Assembly: GCF_022965805.1 (NCBI RefSeq)
Contig: NC_133103.1
Span: 31,497,635-31,561,634 of the forward strand
Source of the DNA: Primulina eburnea
Taxonomy: Eukaryota; Streptophyta; Magnoliopsida; Lamiales; Gesneriaceae
DNA length: 64,000 nucleotides
Reading direction: 5' to 3'
Position 1 is the stretch's first letter, and every line of letters starts with the position of its first letter. Under the pieces are notes generated by a model, which was given only the letters and a program-made list of their open reading frames with translations, had not been told where the DNA came from and did not search any database. Below, one piece after another: positions 1-10,634 of this stretch. The translations under genes and the position numbers were made by a program.

Positions 1-1774
1 CTCTCTCGGATGTTGAAGGATTATGTGTGTCATTTGCAAGTACCCACGGATCTTCTGATCCCGTTCTCGCTGTCAAGGTACTGATTTAGTTTTCGTCTTG
101 AGCCATCACATTTAGCGTATTTATTCACAAGCATGGCTTGAAGTTAAGTTTAAATGATCATGTTTAGTAGTTTATCATGAATTATTTTCTTTCAAATGAT
201 TATTTATGAGTCGATCCTGAAAAACATGAAGCTGGAGTGGAGCCTTCCTGGTACAGTTTCGTTAGACTCGCAAAGTGGTCATTTTGCGGTGCATGTGTGT
301 TGAATGCCATATTTAGTATCATAATTTCTCATAGAAATTGTTACACATAATTCCTTGTTTGATTTGAATGGTTCACTGTATTTATAGGAACTCTTGAAAG
401 AGGAACCATACAGCGCTGAAGATGTCGAAAAAATCACCAATCAAAAGCTGCTAACTATCTTTGCCAATTCTCCTACGAGCTTGGATGTTCTTAGAGCTGC
501 CAAACATTTTAAGTTACACCAGGTGAAATTTTAACACGGGTTTTGTTTTATCGAATTTCTGTTGGTTCGTTTTAAAGTTTAGCATTAAACGACTTTGTTC
601 TTTGCTGATTATCATTATAATGCTAAACCATTTTTCAGAGAGCTGCCCATGTTTACTCCGAAGCCAAACGAGTTTATGCTTTCAAAGATACCGTTTCCTC
701 AAAGTTAAGGTGAGAAGAAAACATCAACCACCACAGTTCATTAATAAAATACAGAAACGATGATGTATAATCTATCAGATTAACTCGAATCCTTAAGCAT
801 TATGAAACAAGCCGTTGCACTTTGAACGAATTGATTGGCAGTGGCTTTTGTTAGTTAATTTATAAACATTTTCCAATTGTAGTGACGAAGAAATGTTGAA
901 GAAACTCGGGGACCTGATGAACGATAGCCACTACAGCTGCAGTGTCTTGTACGAGTGCAGGTACTATAAATTCTAGCTTTCATCGATTGCCTATTGGAAC
1001 ACATGCACGGTGCAATGCTGGAGTTTGCTTGAGTTTTTTTAAAACTGTTATGGATTTATTTGTGGAATAGCTGAAAACATCGACGGGTTTATCTTGCCTT
1101 TCCTCCTATATCAGAAGAAACTCATCCTTTCAAGTAGTTCTAGATTAATTCCCGGCTTTTGTGAAGCTTGTTAACACTTGTGCCTTATTCTATATATTCA
1201 TCTCACAAAATGATGGAACTTGTTGTTGTATCAAAAGTCATAGTTGTTAACGGAGGTGCAACTTAAATCGTTACTTAAAATAGCCAAAATGCAATATTGC
1301 ACAAGCAACCACACAATTTTAAAAGGGTCAATTGTTGTTATCTGATGTGGTGTAGTGATATTTTTCACCGAATAATTGCCCTTTATAATATACTAACCCA
1401 TCCCTCATATTAACGTGTGTATTAAACAAGCTGTCCCGAGCTAGAGGAGCTTGTTAAGATCAGTCGAGACAATGGTGCTCTTGGGGCAAGGCTAACAGGA
1501 GCTGGGTGGGGAGGTTGTGTTGTTGCTTTGGTCAAGGAGAGCACAGTCCCCCAGTTTATCCTTAACTTGAAGGTACATCGTTTTTCTTACCCCTCAACAC
1601 ATGTACATAATTTTGTTTCTTTAGCCCCGTGTTGTATTGATATTTGTACTTTATCTGCATCAGGAGCAATACTATAAATCAAGAATTGAGAAGGGAGTGA
1701 TCAAGAAAGATGATGTTGACTTGTACGTTTTTGCTTCCAAGCCATCGAGTGGCTCCGCTATCATAAAATTTTAG
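1..1774 (+). CDS. GAL1: Galactokinase (GHMP kinase), last six exons; 5' part outside window
   Basis: Galactokinase phosphorylates galactose to galactose-1-phosphate with ATP in the cytosol, for sugar salvage. Six exons can be read with GT/AG borders and consistent phases: 1-77, 388-522, 639-709, 883-960, 1431-1572 and 1664-1774 (TAG at 1772). They encode about 204 C-terminal residues. Diagnostic stretches are [12 protein letters not shown] (exon 1), [20 protein letters not shown] (exon 2), [12 protein letters not shown] (exon 3), [19 protein letters not shown] (exon 4) and the GHMP C-terminal glycine motif [18 protein letters not shown] (exon 5). The end is [13 protein letters not shown]. Plant galactokinases are about 500 residues, so roughly 60 percent lies upstream of the window. 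No stops or frameshifts were found in the exons. The family assignment rests on remembered plant GAL1 sequences and is very sure. Confidence 0.95.
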
Positions 1775-2439
1775 TTGCTGCTGTTTCAAAACGAAAAGAT
1801 CGTTGTTAGTTTTCAGTTCTTCGATCCAAAAAAAATAAAAATAAAGAAAGCATTCTGGCTCTTTCCTTTTTTAGGAACTGATGAAATGAAGTTTGGTCAA
1901 GATTTTAGTTGATCAATGGCAACCAAGGCGAAAGTTCTGTTGCAAGTTTGAAATACCTTCTAATTTTTTTATAAACACACACATACAGATGCGTGTGTGT
2001 GTATAACTATAAGCATATCATTTTGCTAAAATAATCGGGGTTATTATAATCATAATTTTTAATTTAAAAAAAAAGGTCCAAACAGCTTCCCACCGACACT
2101 GCAAGAATGCCTTCTTTGACTGCCGATAACACCAAACTCTGCAGTTCAATGACCTTAAATATTTGCGATAATATGATAGATGATATGATATAGTAAAAGT
2201 AGGCTATATATATTCATCAATGGTGTCAAAATATAGTCACCTTAATTTTAAAATAAATCCAAAAATTATATAAAGTATCATTATTTTAAAAATAAAAGAT
2301 AAGACTTAAAAAAAAAAATCATTGATGAAGTTCTTAGTTTTAAAAGCCGCAATAAAAAATTTTATACAAAAAATACTTAATAGTATTTCAATGGAAATTG
2401 TGTGTGTGTGTGTATGTATCCGGAAGATGATCTTTGTAT
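1775..2439. other. Galactokinase 3' UTR and AT-rich spacer
   Basis: AATAAA polyadenylation-type hexamers occur at 1834-1839 and 1840-1845, 60-70 bases after the galactokinase stop codon. The rest is AT-rich spacer with short GT-rich microsatellites near 1976-2002 and 2399-2413. I see no coding region. The spacer ends at the AATTC target duplication of the large gypsy element. Confidence 0.6.
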
Positions 2440-2444
2440 AATTC
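2440..2444. repeat. Target site duplication AATTC, left
   Basis: AATTC directly precedes the left LTR and matches AATTC at 26390-26394 exactly. It marks the insertion of the Tat-type gypsy element. Confidence 0.92.
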
Positions 2445-3075
2445 TGTTTGCACAATATTTGGTGTTGCGGGCGTGCCAGGTGCGAAAATGCACCGATTTG
2501 TGTAAAAATGATAAAAATCTAACTTCTAAAAACAAACGAAAGTGAATTCTAAATTTGACCTTCGGTTCTAATCTCCTAAAACAACTATAACGCCAAAAGG
2601 AAGAAAACTATTGGAATTGGAGGAATAAACGCCTGACTTTGTTTATATTTTCAATAAACCGTAGGAATTTATAAGACATAAACATATAAATATAATGTTG
2701 TTGAAATTCTAAAACGAGAGAATGCTAGAAATATGCTAGAAATCTTAAAAACTATCGCTTGAATATTGAATTTTTGCAGAGAGTATTTTTGCAGATTTGT
2801 CTGTGTAGAGTTGTGTGTTTTCTGTGTGTCTGCTTGCCGATGCCTTTTTCTTCCCAGCACTGTGCCGCTTCTCTCCACTCCCCCATGAGCCCATGATCTT
2901 TCCCACTCACGCCACGATTTCTACCTATCCTCCCACGTTCTTCTTCCTTTCCCGCGCTCTGTGACCCGTTTTGAGTCAATTAAAAATCAATTTGCCACAC
3001 TTGATGGGCCTATATAATTAAAGTGGGCTTGTAATTAAATTGGGCTTCCACAATTAATTATTTTTAGCCCAAACA
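2445..3075 (-). repeat. 3' LTR of the Tat-type gypsy element
   Basis: This 631-bp LTR is closely similar to 25774-26389. The main difference is a short duplication around TTTTTGCAGAGAG near 2775-2790 that the right LTR lacks. In the sense (minus) direction it starts TGTTTGGGC and ends GTGCAAACA. The short ORFs in it are LTR sequence and are not counted as genes. Confidence 0.92.
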
Positions 3076-3091
3076 ATTGCCCCCCGCAAGC
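3076..3091 (-). other. Polypurine tract of the Tat-type element
   Basis: On the minus strand this reads GCTTGCGGGGGGCAAT and directly abuts the 3' LTR. A G-rich tract there primes plus-strand synthesis in LTR elements. Its position independently confirms that the element runs on the minus strand. Confidence 0.8.
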
Positions 3092-3315
3092 ATTGGCCCG
3101 TGGGCCAAAATGCTTGTATGTAGCCCGGTCCGACTCATTTATTTGTAGCGGCCCATAATTATTTATTTGATTTGTATCAGTGGGCCATTTATACAAGCCC
3201 AATTCGTATTTGGGCCTTAAAAACTAGGCTCCCCTTTTTCTCTCGTCTAATTCAAATTCTGTAGCTTGTGATTCTTTCACTTTTCCTCGCCTCTTCGTCC
3301 GATTTCTCTCTGCTG
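3092..3315. other. Untranslated stretch of the Tat-type element between polypurine tract and captured segment
   Basis: No coding region is seen. The stretch belongs to the element because it lies inside the polypurine tract and 3' LTR. In the sense direction it follows the end of the captured coding segment. Confidence 0.5.
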
Positions 3316-4032
3316 TTAGCGATGAAGCACGCTGTTTCTTGGAGCCCTTCGCCTCGCCGTCGTTTCCCCTACGCTCCTTCCATTCTGAAATTGGTTTCCT
3401 AGTTTCTCTTTTCCCAAAATCCCATTCATCTTCTGAAAATTGGATGCTTGCATATGCTGCGGGGAGATTTGGACGTGTTTTTTATTATTCGAGAAAATTC
3501 CAGACATAATGTTAGGGTTCGTCTGGGGAACAGAAAAAGGGCTGTGTTTGGTTGAATAAAACGCCTTCGTCTCTTGGCTCGCCCGTATCCTCGCAACTTC
3601 CCCGACAGCAGCGTACAACAAATCCCACATGGAAAGGATTTTAACTTCCGTCGGCGAAGGGAATTGAGTAATGCACTCGGGACTTCCTCGACAGAAACCT
3701 GGTTTATACCCCCAAAGAGTTTACTGCGGTGAACCAGATAACTTCAACCCATGATCAAGGTACTCAGACAAGATATTGGAGTCTTTTAGAGTAGAATAAG
3801 CTATCTTCCGAGTAAGAAAGACAATGAAATCATCTTCGTCGCTCTCGATTTCCGATGAACACATGAATGACTCAACAAGCAAACCCAGATCCGAGCTAAA
3901 TCCGGAAGAACACCGGAACCCATGTGAAAAATCATCACCCGGTTTCGTTCTGTAGCGGTCAGCTGTGAAATCAGTGAGCAATTCATCGCCAGTCAGGAAC
4001 CCCGACGGCAGCCAGAACTCCCCATCATCCAA
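3316..4032 (-). pseudogene. Captured host-gene coding segment in the 3' region of the Tat-type element
   Basis: One minus-strand frame stays open over about 239 codons except for a single TAA at 3721-3723. It opens with a TTG codon followed by DDGEFWLPSGFLTGDEL, so a real start codon is absent or mutated. It continues through the acidic stretch SSEIESDEDDFIVFLTRK, then GSPECITQFPSP, then MWDLLYAAVGEVARIR, ending ...NSVLHR. None of this resembles gag, pol or a known retroelement accessory protein. From memory it resembles a plant-specific family of unknown function with an N-terminal WLP..FL motif, an ESDE..D acidic block and a WDLLYAA.GEVAR motif; I cannot name the family with certainty. It lies between integrase (ends 5510) and the polypurine tract, in the element's sense direction. 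Its unbroken frame suggests capture from a spliced transcript or from a single exon. Confidence 0.6.
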
Positions 4033-4438
4033 GGGATCTTGCTTCCCCCAGAAGAATTACAGATTACTTTATAGCACTACTAAAATGGTGGCGTAAATAT
4101 TAGGGGCCCAGCAGAGAGCAAGAGAGTGGCGGATGTCATGTTCAGGGCAACTTGTTTTGTAGACACTTTACGAACACACTCTCGCTTTTGGGGCTTTTAT
4201 ATTCCCATATATCCTCTTTTGCTGGTTCATTCTTTTCGTGTGCATTGGCATGTTTATTTTCAGCAGGTAGCATGGATTGGCCATGGGTTGGCCTTAATTT
4301 TCTGGTGTATTCGACACCTAAGCCTTGGTGTCGTTTGGGGCTCTTTGAAACACCGGTAAGTCTTGCCCTTACATGCTCTTATGTGCTCTTATGTGTTGCA
4401 TCCACTCAAGACCATTCCCTCACCCCTAACATTATGCA

Positions 4439-4605
4439 TTGCACTTCAGTTGGATCCCTTTCCCACATACACGTATATGTATTTGCACTTCAGTCGGACC
4501 CTTTTCCCGCATACACGTATATGCATTTGCACTTCAGTTGGACCTCTTTCCTGCATACACGTATTTGCACTTCAGTTGGACCCCTTTCCCGCATACACGT
4601 TTATT
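4439..4605. repeat. Tandem repeat, four units of about 38-45 bp
   Basis: Each unit reads roughly TTGCACTTCAGTTGGACC, then CTTTCCCGCATACACGTAT. Units begin near 4439, 4484, 4528 and 4566. The first two are about 45 bp; the third lacks the ATGCAT tail. The units differ by a few substitutions. Confidence 0.85.
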
Positions 4606-4940
4606 TATTGTTCTTGCATGCGGTGACTCCGCTTCTTATCTGTTGATTGTTGGTTTGGTGTTGTGGTCATTGGGTGTTGGATGTGGAATGAGGATGGGTT
4701 TAATGTGATGTTGTGTATTGGATGTTGGGAAGAAGTTTCTGTTCGTTCTTAATCCATCTAATCCAACTCATTTCAATAGCTTCAATCAAAACCATAGTTT
4801 GTTCAAAACTCTCAGCTCGCGATTATCTCTCCCTTCATTGGCTATCGAAACACAATGGATCCAGTATGATAAAGTGGCCTACTGGTCAACTTTAATCGAT
4901 CGTTGTCATTTTTGAATCATAACCAACAAATATTTACATT

Positions 4941-5484
4941 AGTGGCCCTAAGGCCTACTTCAAATAAAATCTCACAACATGAACATGAAGTTAGAGCATA
5001 CAAAAACGGCTGGTCAGCCTATTTTTCTTCCAAAGTCAACTTCTGGGTTCTCTTGGGATTTGCATAACGTCCTTGTTCCCTTCTATTCTTCCTTTGTTAT
5101 TCGCTTTTCCGACCGGTGAGCTCAACTCCCCGCTCAGTATATTTCTTTCCTGCCATATTCTAAGTGGCCTGAAGGCCTACTTCATGGTCTGTCACTGTAC
5201 ATGCAAACAACCAATTTATAATGGCGGTATGGTATATTTCACCATGATTTCTGGTACCATAAAAACATTGAAAATAAGTGGCCATAAGGCCGACTCCCGA
5301 ATGAAACAAATGGCCTTCAAAATAATTAATGAAAGTGGCTTACTGTGCCACTCTCTCCGGTCAATTTTATTGTTAAATCATAAACAACATATATTTATTT
5401 CAGTGGCCCTAAGGCCTACCTCACATGAAATCTTGAAATAAAAAACTTAATATATACAAGAGTGGCCCCGAAGGCCAACTCCCC
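4941..5484. repeat. Dispersed imperfect palindrome AGTGGCC-xx-AAGGCC (five copies)
   Basis: Copies start near 4941, 5163, 5277, 5402 and 5461. Each has the inverted arms GGCC/GGCC within AGTGGCCxxAAGGCC, followed by (T/G/A)ACTTC or ACTCC. Degenerate relatives occur near 4874 and 5335. Spacing is irregular (about 60-220 bp). The copies share more than the palindrome, so they look like diverged repeats of a longer unit. Confidence 0.75.
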
Positions 5485-5509
5485 ACTGAAGAATGCCTTC
5501 GTGTTTGCT

Positions 5510-5620
5510 TTACTCGCAAGCTCTTCCTACTTCTTCCCTCATACTTGGAAAATACGGCTTGAGATACTTGCCGTTTATGCATCTTTTGTGTGGATGGCCA
5601 TCTATGCTTGATAGCCAATA
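5510..5620 (-). pseudogene. Integrase C-terminal end of the Tat-type element, split off by the solo LTR
   Basis: On the minus strand this continues the integrase frame interrupted at 7697. It reads YWLSSIDG, then KYLKPYFPSMREE, and stops with TAA at 5510-5512. The phrase NAYWL..IDG....NG.YLK.YFPS is the usual tail of gypsy polyproteins. Together with 7697-8706 it shows that the integrase frame was uninterrupted when the copia LTR landed in it. Confidence 0.85.
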
Positions 5621-7696
5621 TGTTAGAGTAGGTGCCCGTCGAGCCAAGTATTGGCCGAGTGTTCACAATGAAACTCTATGTATAAGCAATCTTTATTTTA
5701 ATAATATTTGAAATTATTATTATGGCACATCTTTATCTGTATACCCATGCTAGTTGCATAGATAAAGCCCTTGAATATACAAATAGTAGAAAGAATATGA
5801 GATGCTTATATGATGAGTATCATGAAACCCATATTTGGAATACTGTATATTCTAAACGGTTCCTAGTCGATTCAGCCGCCACTAAGAAGGATATAGGCCG
5901 CTCGAGTTAGAGACTAGTATCTACGATGTGAGTACCATGTTTCATTGGTAGGGGACATTGTGATGTCCGAGCATGCAGATAGGTGCTCCTGGTAGAGTGC
6001 ACTGAACAACCCTCCATTAAAGGACTTTCCAAGTGGTTCTCACTTATCGAGTGGAAACGTCCTAGTTTATGGTTGTACACCATTAGTCCTTATGACCCGG
6101 GACAACATTGAGACTCTATGTGCTAGCATTTCACTGACTTGTTTACCGACTCTTATGGGGTCATCAGGTGGCAAGGTTGGGTGTCATGTCGAAACATATA
6201 GGAGTCGATGCATTGTAGTCGGGGATTCACCGCTTACCTTCGGGTATGGATATCCTATGTGTTATCATGTGTTAGTAGGTTGAAATCTCTGGCCAGAGTA
6301 TGGTGGTAATTATGAAAGGGGTTTCATAGATTACACCATCGATGCAACTACGACATGACACATAGTATCGATTCATTGACAACTCTCGATAAACCAATGG
6401 TTGTCGAATCGGTCGGGATATATGAGTTGAAGGGACCGTACTGTACTCTAACCATAATAGAATGGTTCTTGCAGGCACTATCATTTGATACCTAGGGAAT
6501 CATGTAAGCGATGCTGCTAGGCGTTTAACATGATTGGTTGGGTACTATCAGACTTGAGTTCTGACGTTCTTATTATCAAGGTGTTGATAAGTAAGAATGG
6601 AGCAATTGGGGTATGCTCAAATAAGGACATGTTTAGTCCGAATCACATAGAGATGTGAACCCACGGCTAGTTGTATCAGTGAACCATTGAGGGCCACACA
6701 AGTACTAGCTTTCTAGATCCCGTTGAGAAGTAAAAATAGTTCAATGCGTTGAACGGCTTATAAAGGAGTTTATAAGTGTAAAGAAAAATAGAAGTATGAC
6801 TTCTATGAGAGAAATGTAAATTTTAATTTATGGAAGTGTTCCTAAATTAAAATTTGGCCAAGTGAATAATGTATTTGAAAATTGTGATTTTCATAGACAT
6901 TATTATGGACTAAATTAAATTAATTCAAGTGTTGAATTAATTAAACACTAGTGGACCTAGTAGAGTCCAAATAATTAAATTAATTCAAGTGTTGAATTAA
7001 TTAAATTATATTGAGTCTTGTAGAGCTCAATTTAAATTAATTATTTAACTAGTGGGACTTGGGTAAATTCAAGTAATGTTTAATTAGTCTCAAATATGTT
7101 CGAGATAATTAAATTTAGTCCAAGGTTTTTAATTTGATTAAAAACTATGTAATATAATATGCATGCATGGGAGGTGAAGGGTTGGAGACAACTTTTTGGG
7201 CTATCAAGGCATGGCATGCAAAAAGGTGTTTTTGCTTTATGCTTTTTGCAAGACCAAGACTAGTCTCCCTTCCCCCATTCCAACAATGCAATGGCCGAAA
7301 CTTCAAGGGATTTTCTCTCCATTTTTCTTTCATTTTGTGTTCTTCAATTGTTGGAGAAAAACACTCACTTCTCAAAGAAAAATGCCATACATTTTCTAGT
7401 GCAAGTGTAAGGTGGATCTACCTAGTTGGTGGTGGGCTTGATTGGAAGAAAGGAGTCCAAAAGAAAGGTGGAGCTTGTAGATCTTCATCCATTGAAGAGC
7501 TAAGGTGTTTACACCTTAGTTGGAGCCATCATCAATCCTTGTGATTGATAGGTAACGATTTTTATACACCCTATGTATGACATAGTTGTGTTTTTGTATT
7601 TGTTGCACAAATGAGGTGGTGGCCGAAATTTTTGACATAAAATTTGATTTTTAAACTTCCGTTGCGCTTCCGGTCACCGTAACCGATCCCCTTTCA
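5621..7696 (+). mobile_element. Solo Ty1/copia LTR, inserted in the Tat integrase
   Basis: This 2,076-bp LTR starts TGTTAGAGTAGGTGCCC and ends ACCGATCCCCTTTCA. It is flanked by the perfect duplication CAATA (5616-5620 and 7697-7701). No internal domain is present, so it is a solo LTR left by recombination between two LTRs. It is the same family as the LTRs at 48514-50664, 55675-57829 and (reverse) 45418-47474. It lacks the 82-bp internal duplication found in the 48514 element. ORFs within it recur at the same place in the other LTRs and are not treated as genes. Confidence 0.95.
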
Positions 7697-8706
7697 CAAT
7701 ATGCATTTCTGTCTAACACTTTATGTACCTTGAATGGTCCCTCCCAGTTGGGAGACCATTTTCCCAGCTCCATATCCTTTGTTACTAGAGGTAGTATGGT
7801 CTTCCACACTATCTCTCCTTCATGGAAACTTTTCTTGTTAACTCTTTTGTTGTAGATCCTCACCACTTTTTGTTTCTGTAACAACAAAGCATTGTACGTT
7901 TGGATTCTCAACTCATCTAGTTCTTCTAGCTCCATGATCATTGCTTCATTATAATGCTCAAAGGAAAGTTCATTTTGCTTTGCCACTCGCATTGATGGCA
8001 CCATAATCTCCAATGGGAGCACTGCATCGTGGCCAAAGGTAAGGGAAAAAGGGCTCACTCCAATGGCAGTCCTCTTGGATGTTCTGTATGCCCACAAAAT
8101 TTCTGATAACAGTCTTGGCCAATCCCTAGGATTCTCTTCCATCATCTTTTGTAGAATCTTGATCAACACTTTATTCGATGCTTCGGCTTGCCCGTTTGAC
8201 TGTGGGTAATGAGGGGATGAGTTTATCAATTTAATTCCATAGTCTTCTGCAAACTCCCTCATATCTGAGCCTGTGAACATAGTTCCCTGATCCGTGGTCA
8301 ATGACTCTGGAATTCCAAATCTATGAATAATATTCTCTTTCACAAAGTTAATGACATCCCCTTGCTCCGCTTTCTTCAAAGGCACTGCTTCTACCCATTT
8401 GGTGAAAAAATCTGTAACCACAAGGATGAACGAGTGGCCTTTAGATGATGAGGGGTAGATTTTCCCTATTAAGTCCATGGCCCAGCCTTTGAATGGCCAT
8501 GGTTTGACAACGCTGTGAATCTCATCCGCCGGAATTCTTTGGATGTTCCCGTGTCTCTGACATGGCTGGCATCCCCTAGCATATTTGATGCAATCTTTCA
8601 GGATGGATGGCCAATAGTAGCCATACCTCCTTATCAACCATCTCATCTTTATTCCAGATTGATGCGCTCCGCACACTCCATCATGAACTTGCTTCATGAT
8701 CTCCAA
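7697..8706 (-). pseudogene. Integrase of the Tat-type element (main part)
   Basis: Integrase inserts the cDNA copy into chromosomes. In the minus-strand frame from 8706, an HHCC zinc-binding region comes first (VHDGVCGAHQSG, then CQPCQRHG). The catalytic core follows, with acidic residues in WAMDLIGKI, LTTDQGTMF and NGQAEASNK, the D, D, E triad. Then come WAYRTSKRTA and the C-terminal WEGPFKVHKVL. The frame runs into the solo LTR after RNAY; the last residues before the apparent stop come from that LTR, and the true tail is at 5510-5620. Upstream, the junction with the 8745-9053 piece has lost one base near 8740. The catalytic triad is intact, but the protein is split. Confidence 0.92.
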
Positions 8707-8744
8707 AGCCTCTGGGAAGCCTATGCATCTGAGGAGCAGACCAT

Positions 8745-9053
8745 CTAACCTTTCCTGTACAAATCACCCTCCACTAAAACGTAATTGAGAGCTCTCATTT
8801 TTAGACCATGTGGAATATCTCTCCCGGTTGATTCTAGCACCTGTTTCATGTCATCCCTCCAGTCACCAGCTAAGTTTATATCCAAGTTGAGCGTGTCTAC
8901 CTGAATCCCTCTTTGCTGAATGGAAGGGTGGTTTTTCTTTTGTATTAACACCAGCCTGTGTGTAAGTTCCGGAGACATCTTCAGTCCCGAAGCAACCTGT
9001 GCCAACTCGTCTGCCTCCCAATTTTCTTGTCTTGGGACATGTACTAATGACAC
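8745..9053 (-). pseudogene. RNase H-like domain C-terminus and integrase N-terminal linker of the Tat-type element
   Basis: The frame begins with SLVHVPRQENWEADELAQVA, the end of an archaeal-type RNase H domain (the conserved N..AD.LA..A motif). It continues through a linker to LVEGDLYRKG, which precedes the integrase zinc finger. It is cut off from the upstream RNase H part by a stop near 9090, and from integrase by a one-base loss near 8740. Confidence 0.85.
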
Positions 9054-9092
9054 TTCCTCGAAATCATCTAGAAGTTGGGATGCAGCTGTATA

Positions 9093-10634
9093 TTAAGGAG
9101 CCAAGGACAAACTTGTGCATTTGAACTCCCCTGACAGCTGTTTGAGTACCAGCTGGGAATCCCCTGATATTAACAATTCTCTTGCCCCTAAATCTTTTAG
9201 AATTTCCAATCCAATGACCAGTGCTTCATATTCTGCCTGATTGTTGGTGCATGGAAAATCCAAATTAAAGGATAGAGCGGTTTTCACACCTCTTGGGGAG
9301 GTGATCACAATACCAGCTTCAGCTGCTGTTTCTGTACTTGATCCATCGAACTTCAACTCCCAGGGTTGAACTCCCACTCCACAAACTGGAAACCCAACTT
9401 GTTTTCCAATAAACTCATCAAGTGAAGGGTGATCAGCTAAAAAATCGGCGATAGCTTGGCCTTTTACTGATTTTTGGGGATAATATGTCAATGTAAACTC
9501 GGCCAATGCTAAAGACCATTTGCCAATTATCCCAGAGAGGATGGGTCTATTAAGCATGTATTTAATCAAATCGGTTTTAGCCACCACAAACACTCTTGAT
9601 TGAATCAAATAATGTCTTAACTTAGTACATGCATAATACAGTGTTAAGCATAGTTTTTCAATCACAGAGTATTTCACCTCTACTGGAGTAAGGAATCTAC
9701 TCAAATAATAGATGGCTTGTTTATTTCCTTCATGATTATTTTGAACTAGTAGACACCCAATTGATTCATGAGCAGCAGAGATGTATAATTTAAGGGGCAT
9801 TCCATACCTGGGAGGCATAAGAACAGGTGGGTTAGATAAATATCTCTTGATCACATCAAAAGCTTTCTGATGCGACTCCTCCCATTTGAACTCTCCGCTG
9901 TCTTTGAGCTTCAACAGCTGTGAAAACTCCTTTGTCTTCCCTGCAAGGTTAGAGATAAAATGCCTCAAGCAATTCACTTGCCCAAGGAAGCGTTGCAACT
10001 CTTTCTTGTTTCTAGGTGGATTTGCTTCCATAATAGCTTTGGCTTTGTTCTTATCCACTTCAACTCCCCTCTGATGTACAAGAAATCCCAGAAAGTTTCC
10101 TGCTTTCACACCAAAGGCACATTTCAATGGATTTAACTTCAACTCATGTTGCCTCATTCTTTGGAAGCTTTTCCTCAAGTGTTCCATGTGATCAGTGGCT
10201 TGTTTGGATTTCACCACAATATCGTCTATATACACTTCAATATGATGTCCTATCATATCATGAAAGATCGAGTTCATAGCCCTTTGATACGTGGCTCCTG
10301 CGTTTTTTAGCCCGAATGGCATAACAAGCCATTCAAACGTACCAACAGCTCCTGGGCATCTGAATGCAGTTTTGTGAGTGTCACTTTCTGCTATTTTGAT
10401 CTGGTTGTAGCCAGAGAACCCATCCATGAAAGATAACAGCTCATGTCTAGCCACTGAATCAATCAACATATCAGGTATCGGCATTACATACACATCCTTG
10501 GGAGTTGCACAGTTCAAGTCTCGGAAGTCGATGCATATTCTGACCTTGCCATTCTTTTTCATTACTGGCACAATGTTTGAAAGCCATTCAGTATATCGGA
10601 TTGGCTTTATAAACTTGGCCTTTAACAATTTCAC
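9093..10634 (-). pseudogene. Reverse transcriptase, RNase H and second RNase H start of the Tat-type element
   Basis: The reverse transcriptase motifs run in order: VRICIDFRDLNCATPKD, MDGFSGYNQI, GTFEWLVMPFGLKNAGATYQ and the catalytic YIDDIVVKSK, then the LGFLVHQRGVEVD thumb. RNase H follows (LKLYISAAHESIGCLLVQ, then IYYLSRFLTPVE and YSVIEKLCL). A second RNase H starts at LKFDGSSTETAAEAGIVI, with NNQAEYEALVIGLE. Having both RNase H domains is the mark of Tat-lineage gypsy elements. The start at 10634 is not native: an 8-bp tandem duplication (GAAATTGT twice, near 10630-10645) shifts the frame from the upstream piece. The frame ends at a stop near 9093 within the second RNase H. Confidence 0.92.

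Larger units (their letters stand above)
4033..5509 (-). other. 3' non-coding region of the Tat-type element with tandem and palindromic repeats
   Basis: Between the integrase stop codon and the captured segment I see no conserved coding frame. The region holds a four-copy tandem repeat at 4439-4605 and at least five dispersed copies of an AGTGGCC-xx-AAGGCC motif at 4941-5484, listed separately. Long repeat-bearing non-coding regions between pol and the 3' LTR are common in Tat-type elements. Confidence 0.6.

Noticed and set aside
4439..4605. CRISPR-like repeat array
   Set aside because: Units are contiguous without unique spacers, and the context is a plant retroelement.
4152..4646. 164-codon plus-strand ORF over the tandem repeat
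   Set aside because: Its repeated protein pattern (SVGPLSRIHV and similar) is produced by the DNA tandem repeat, and it runs against the element's sense strand.
5722..5910. Short ORF recurring in LTRs (also at 48615-48824 and 55776-55985)
   Set aside because: It occurs at the same place in each copia LTR copy and differs only by LTR drift. It has no recognisable domain and no codon-like conservation.
7167..7544. 125-codon plus-strand ORF in the solo LTR
   Set aside because: It lies wholly in LTR sequence and is not maintained in the other LTR copies.
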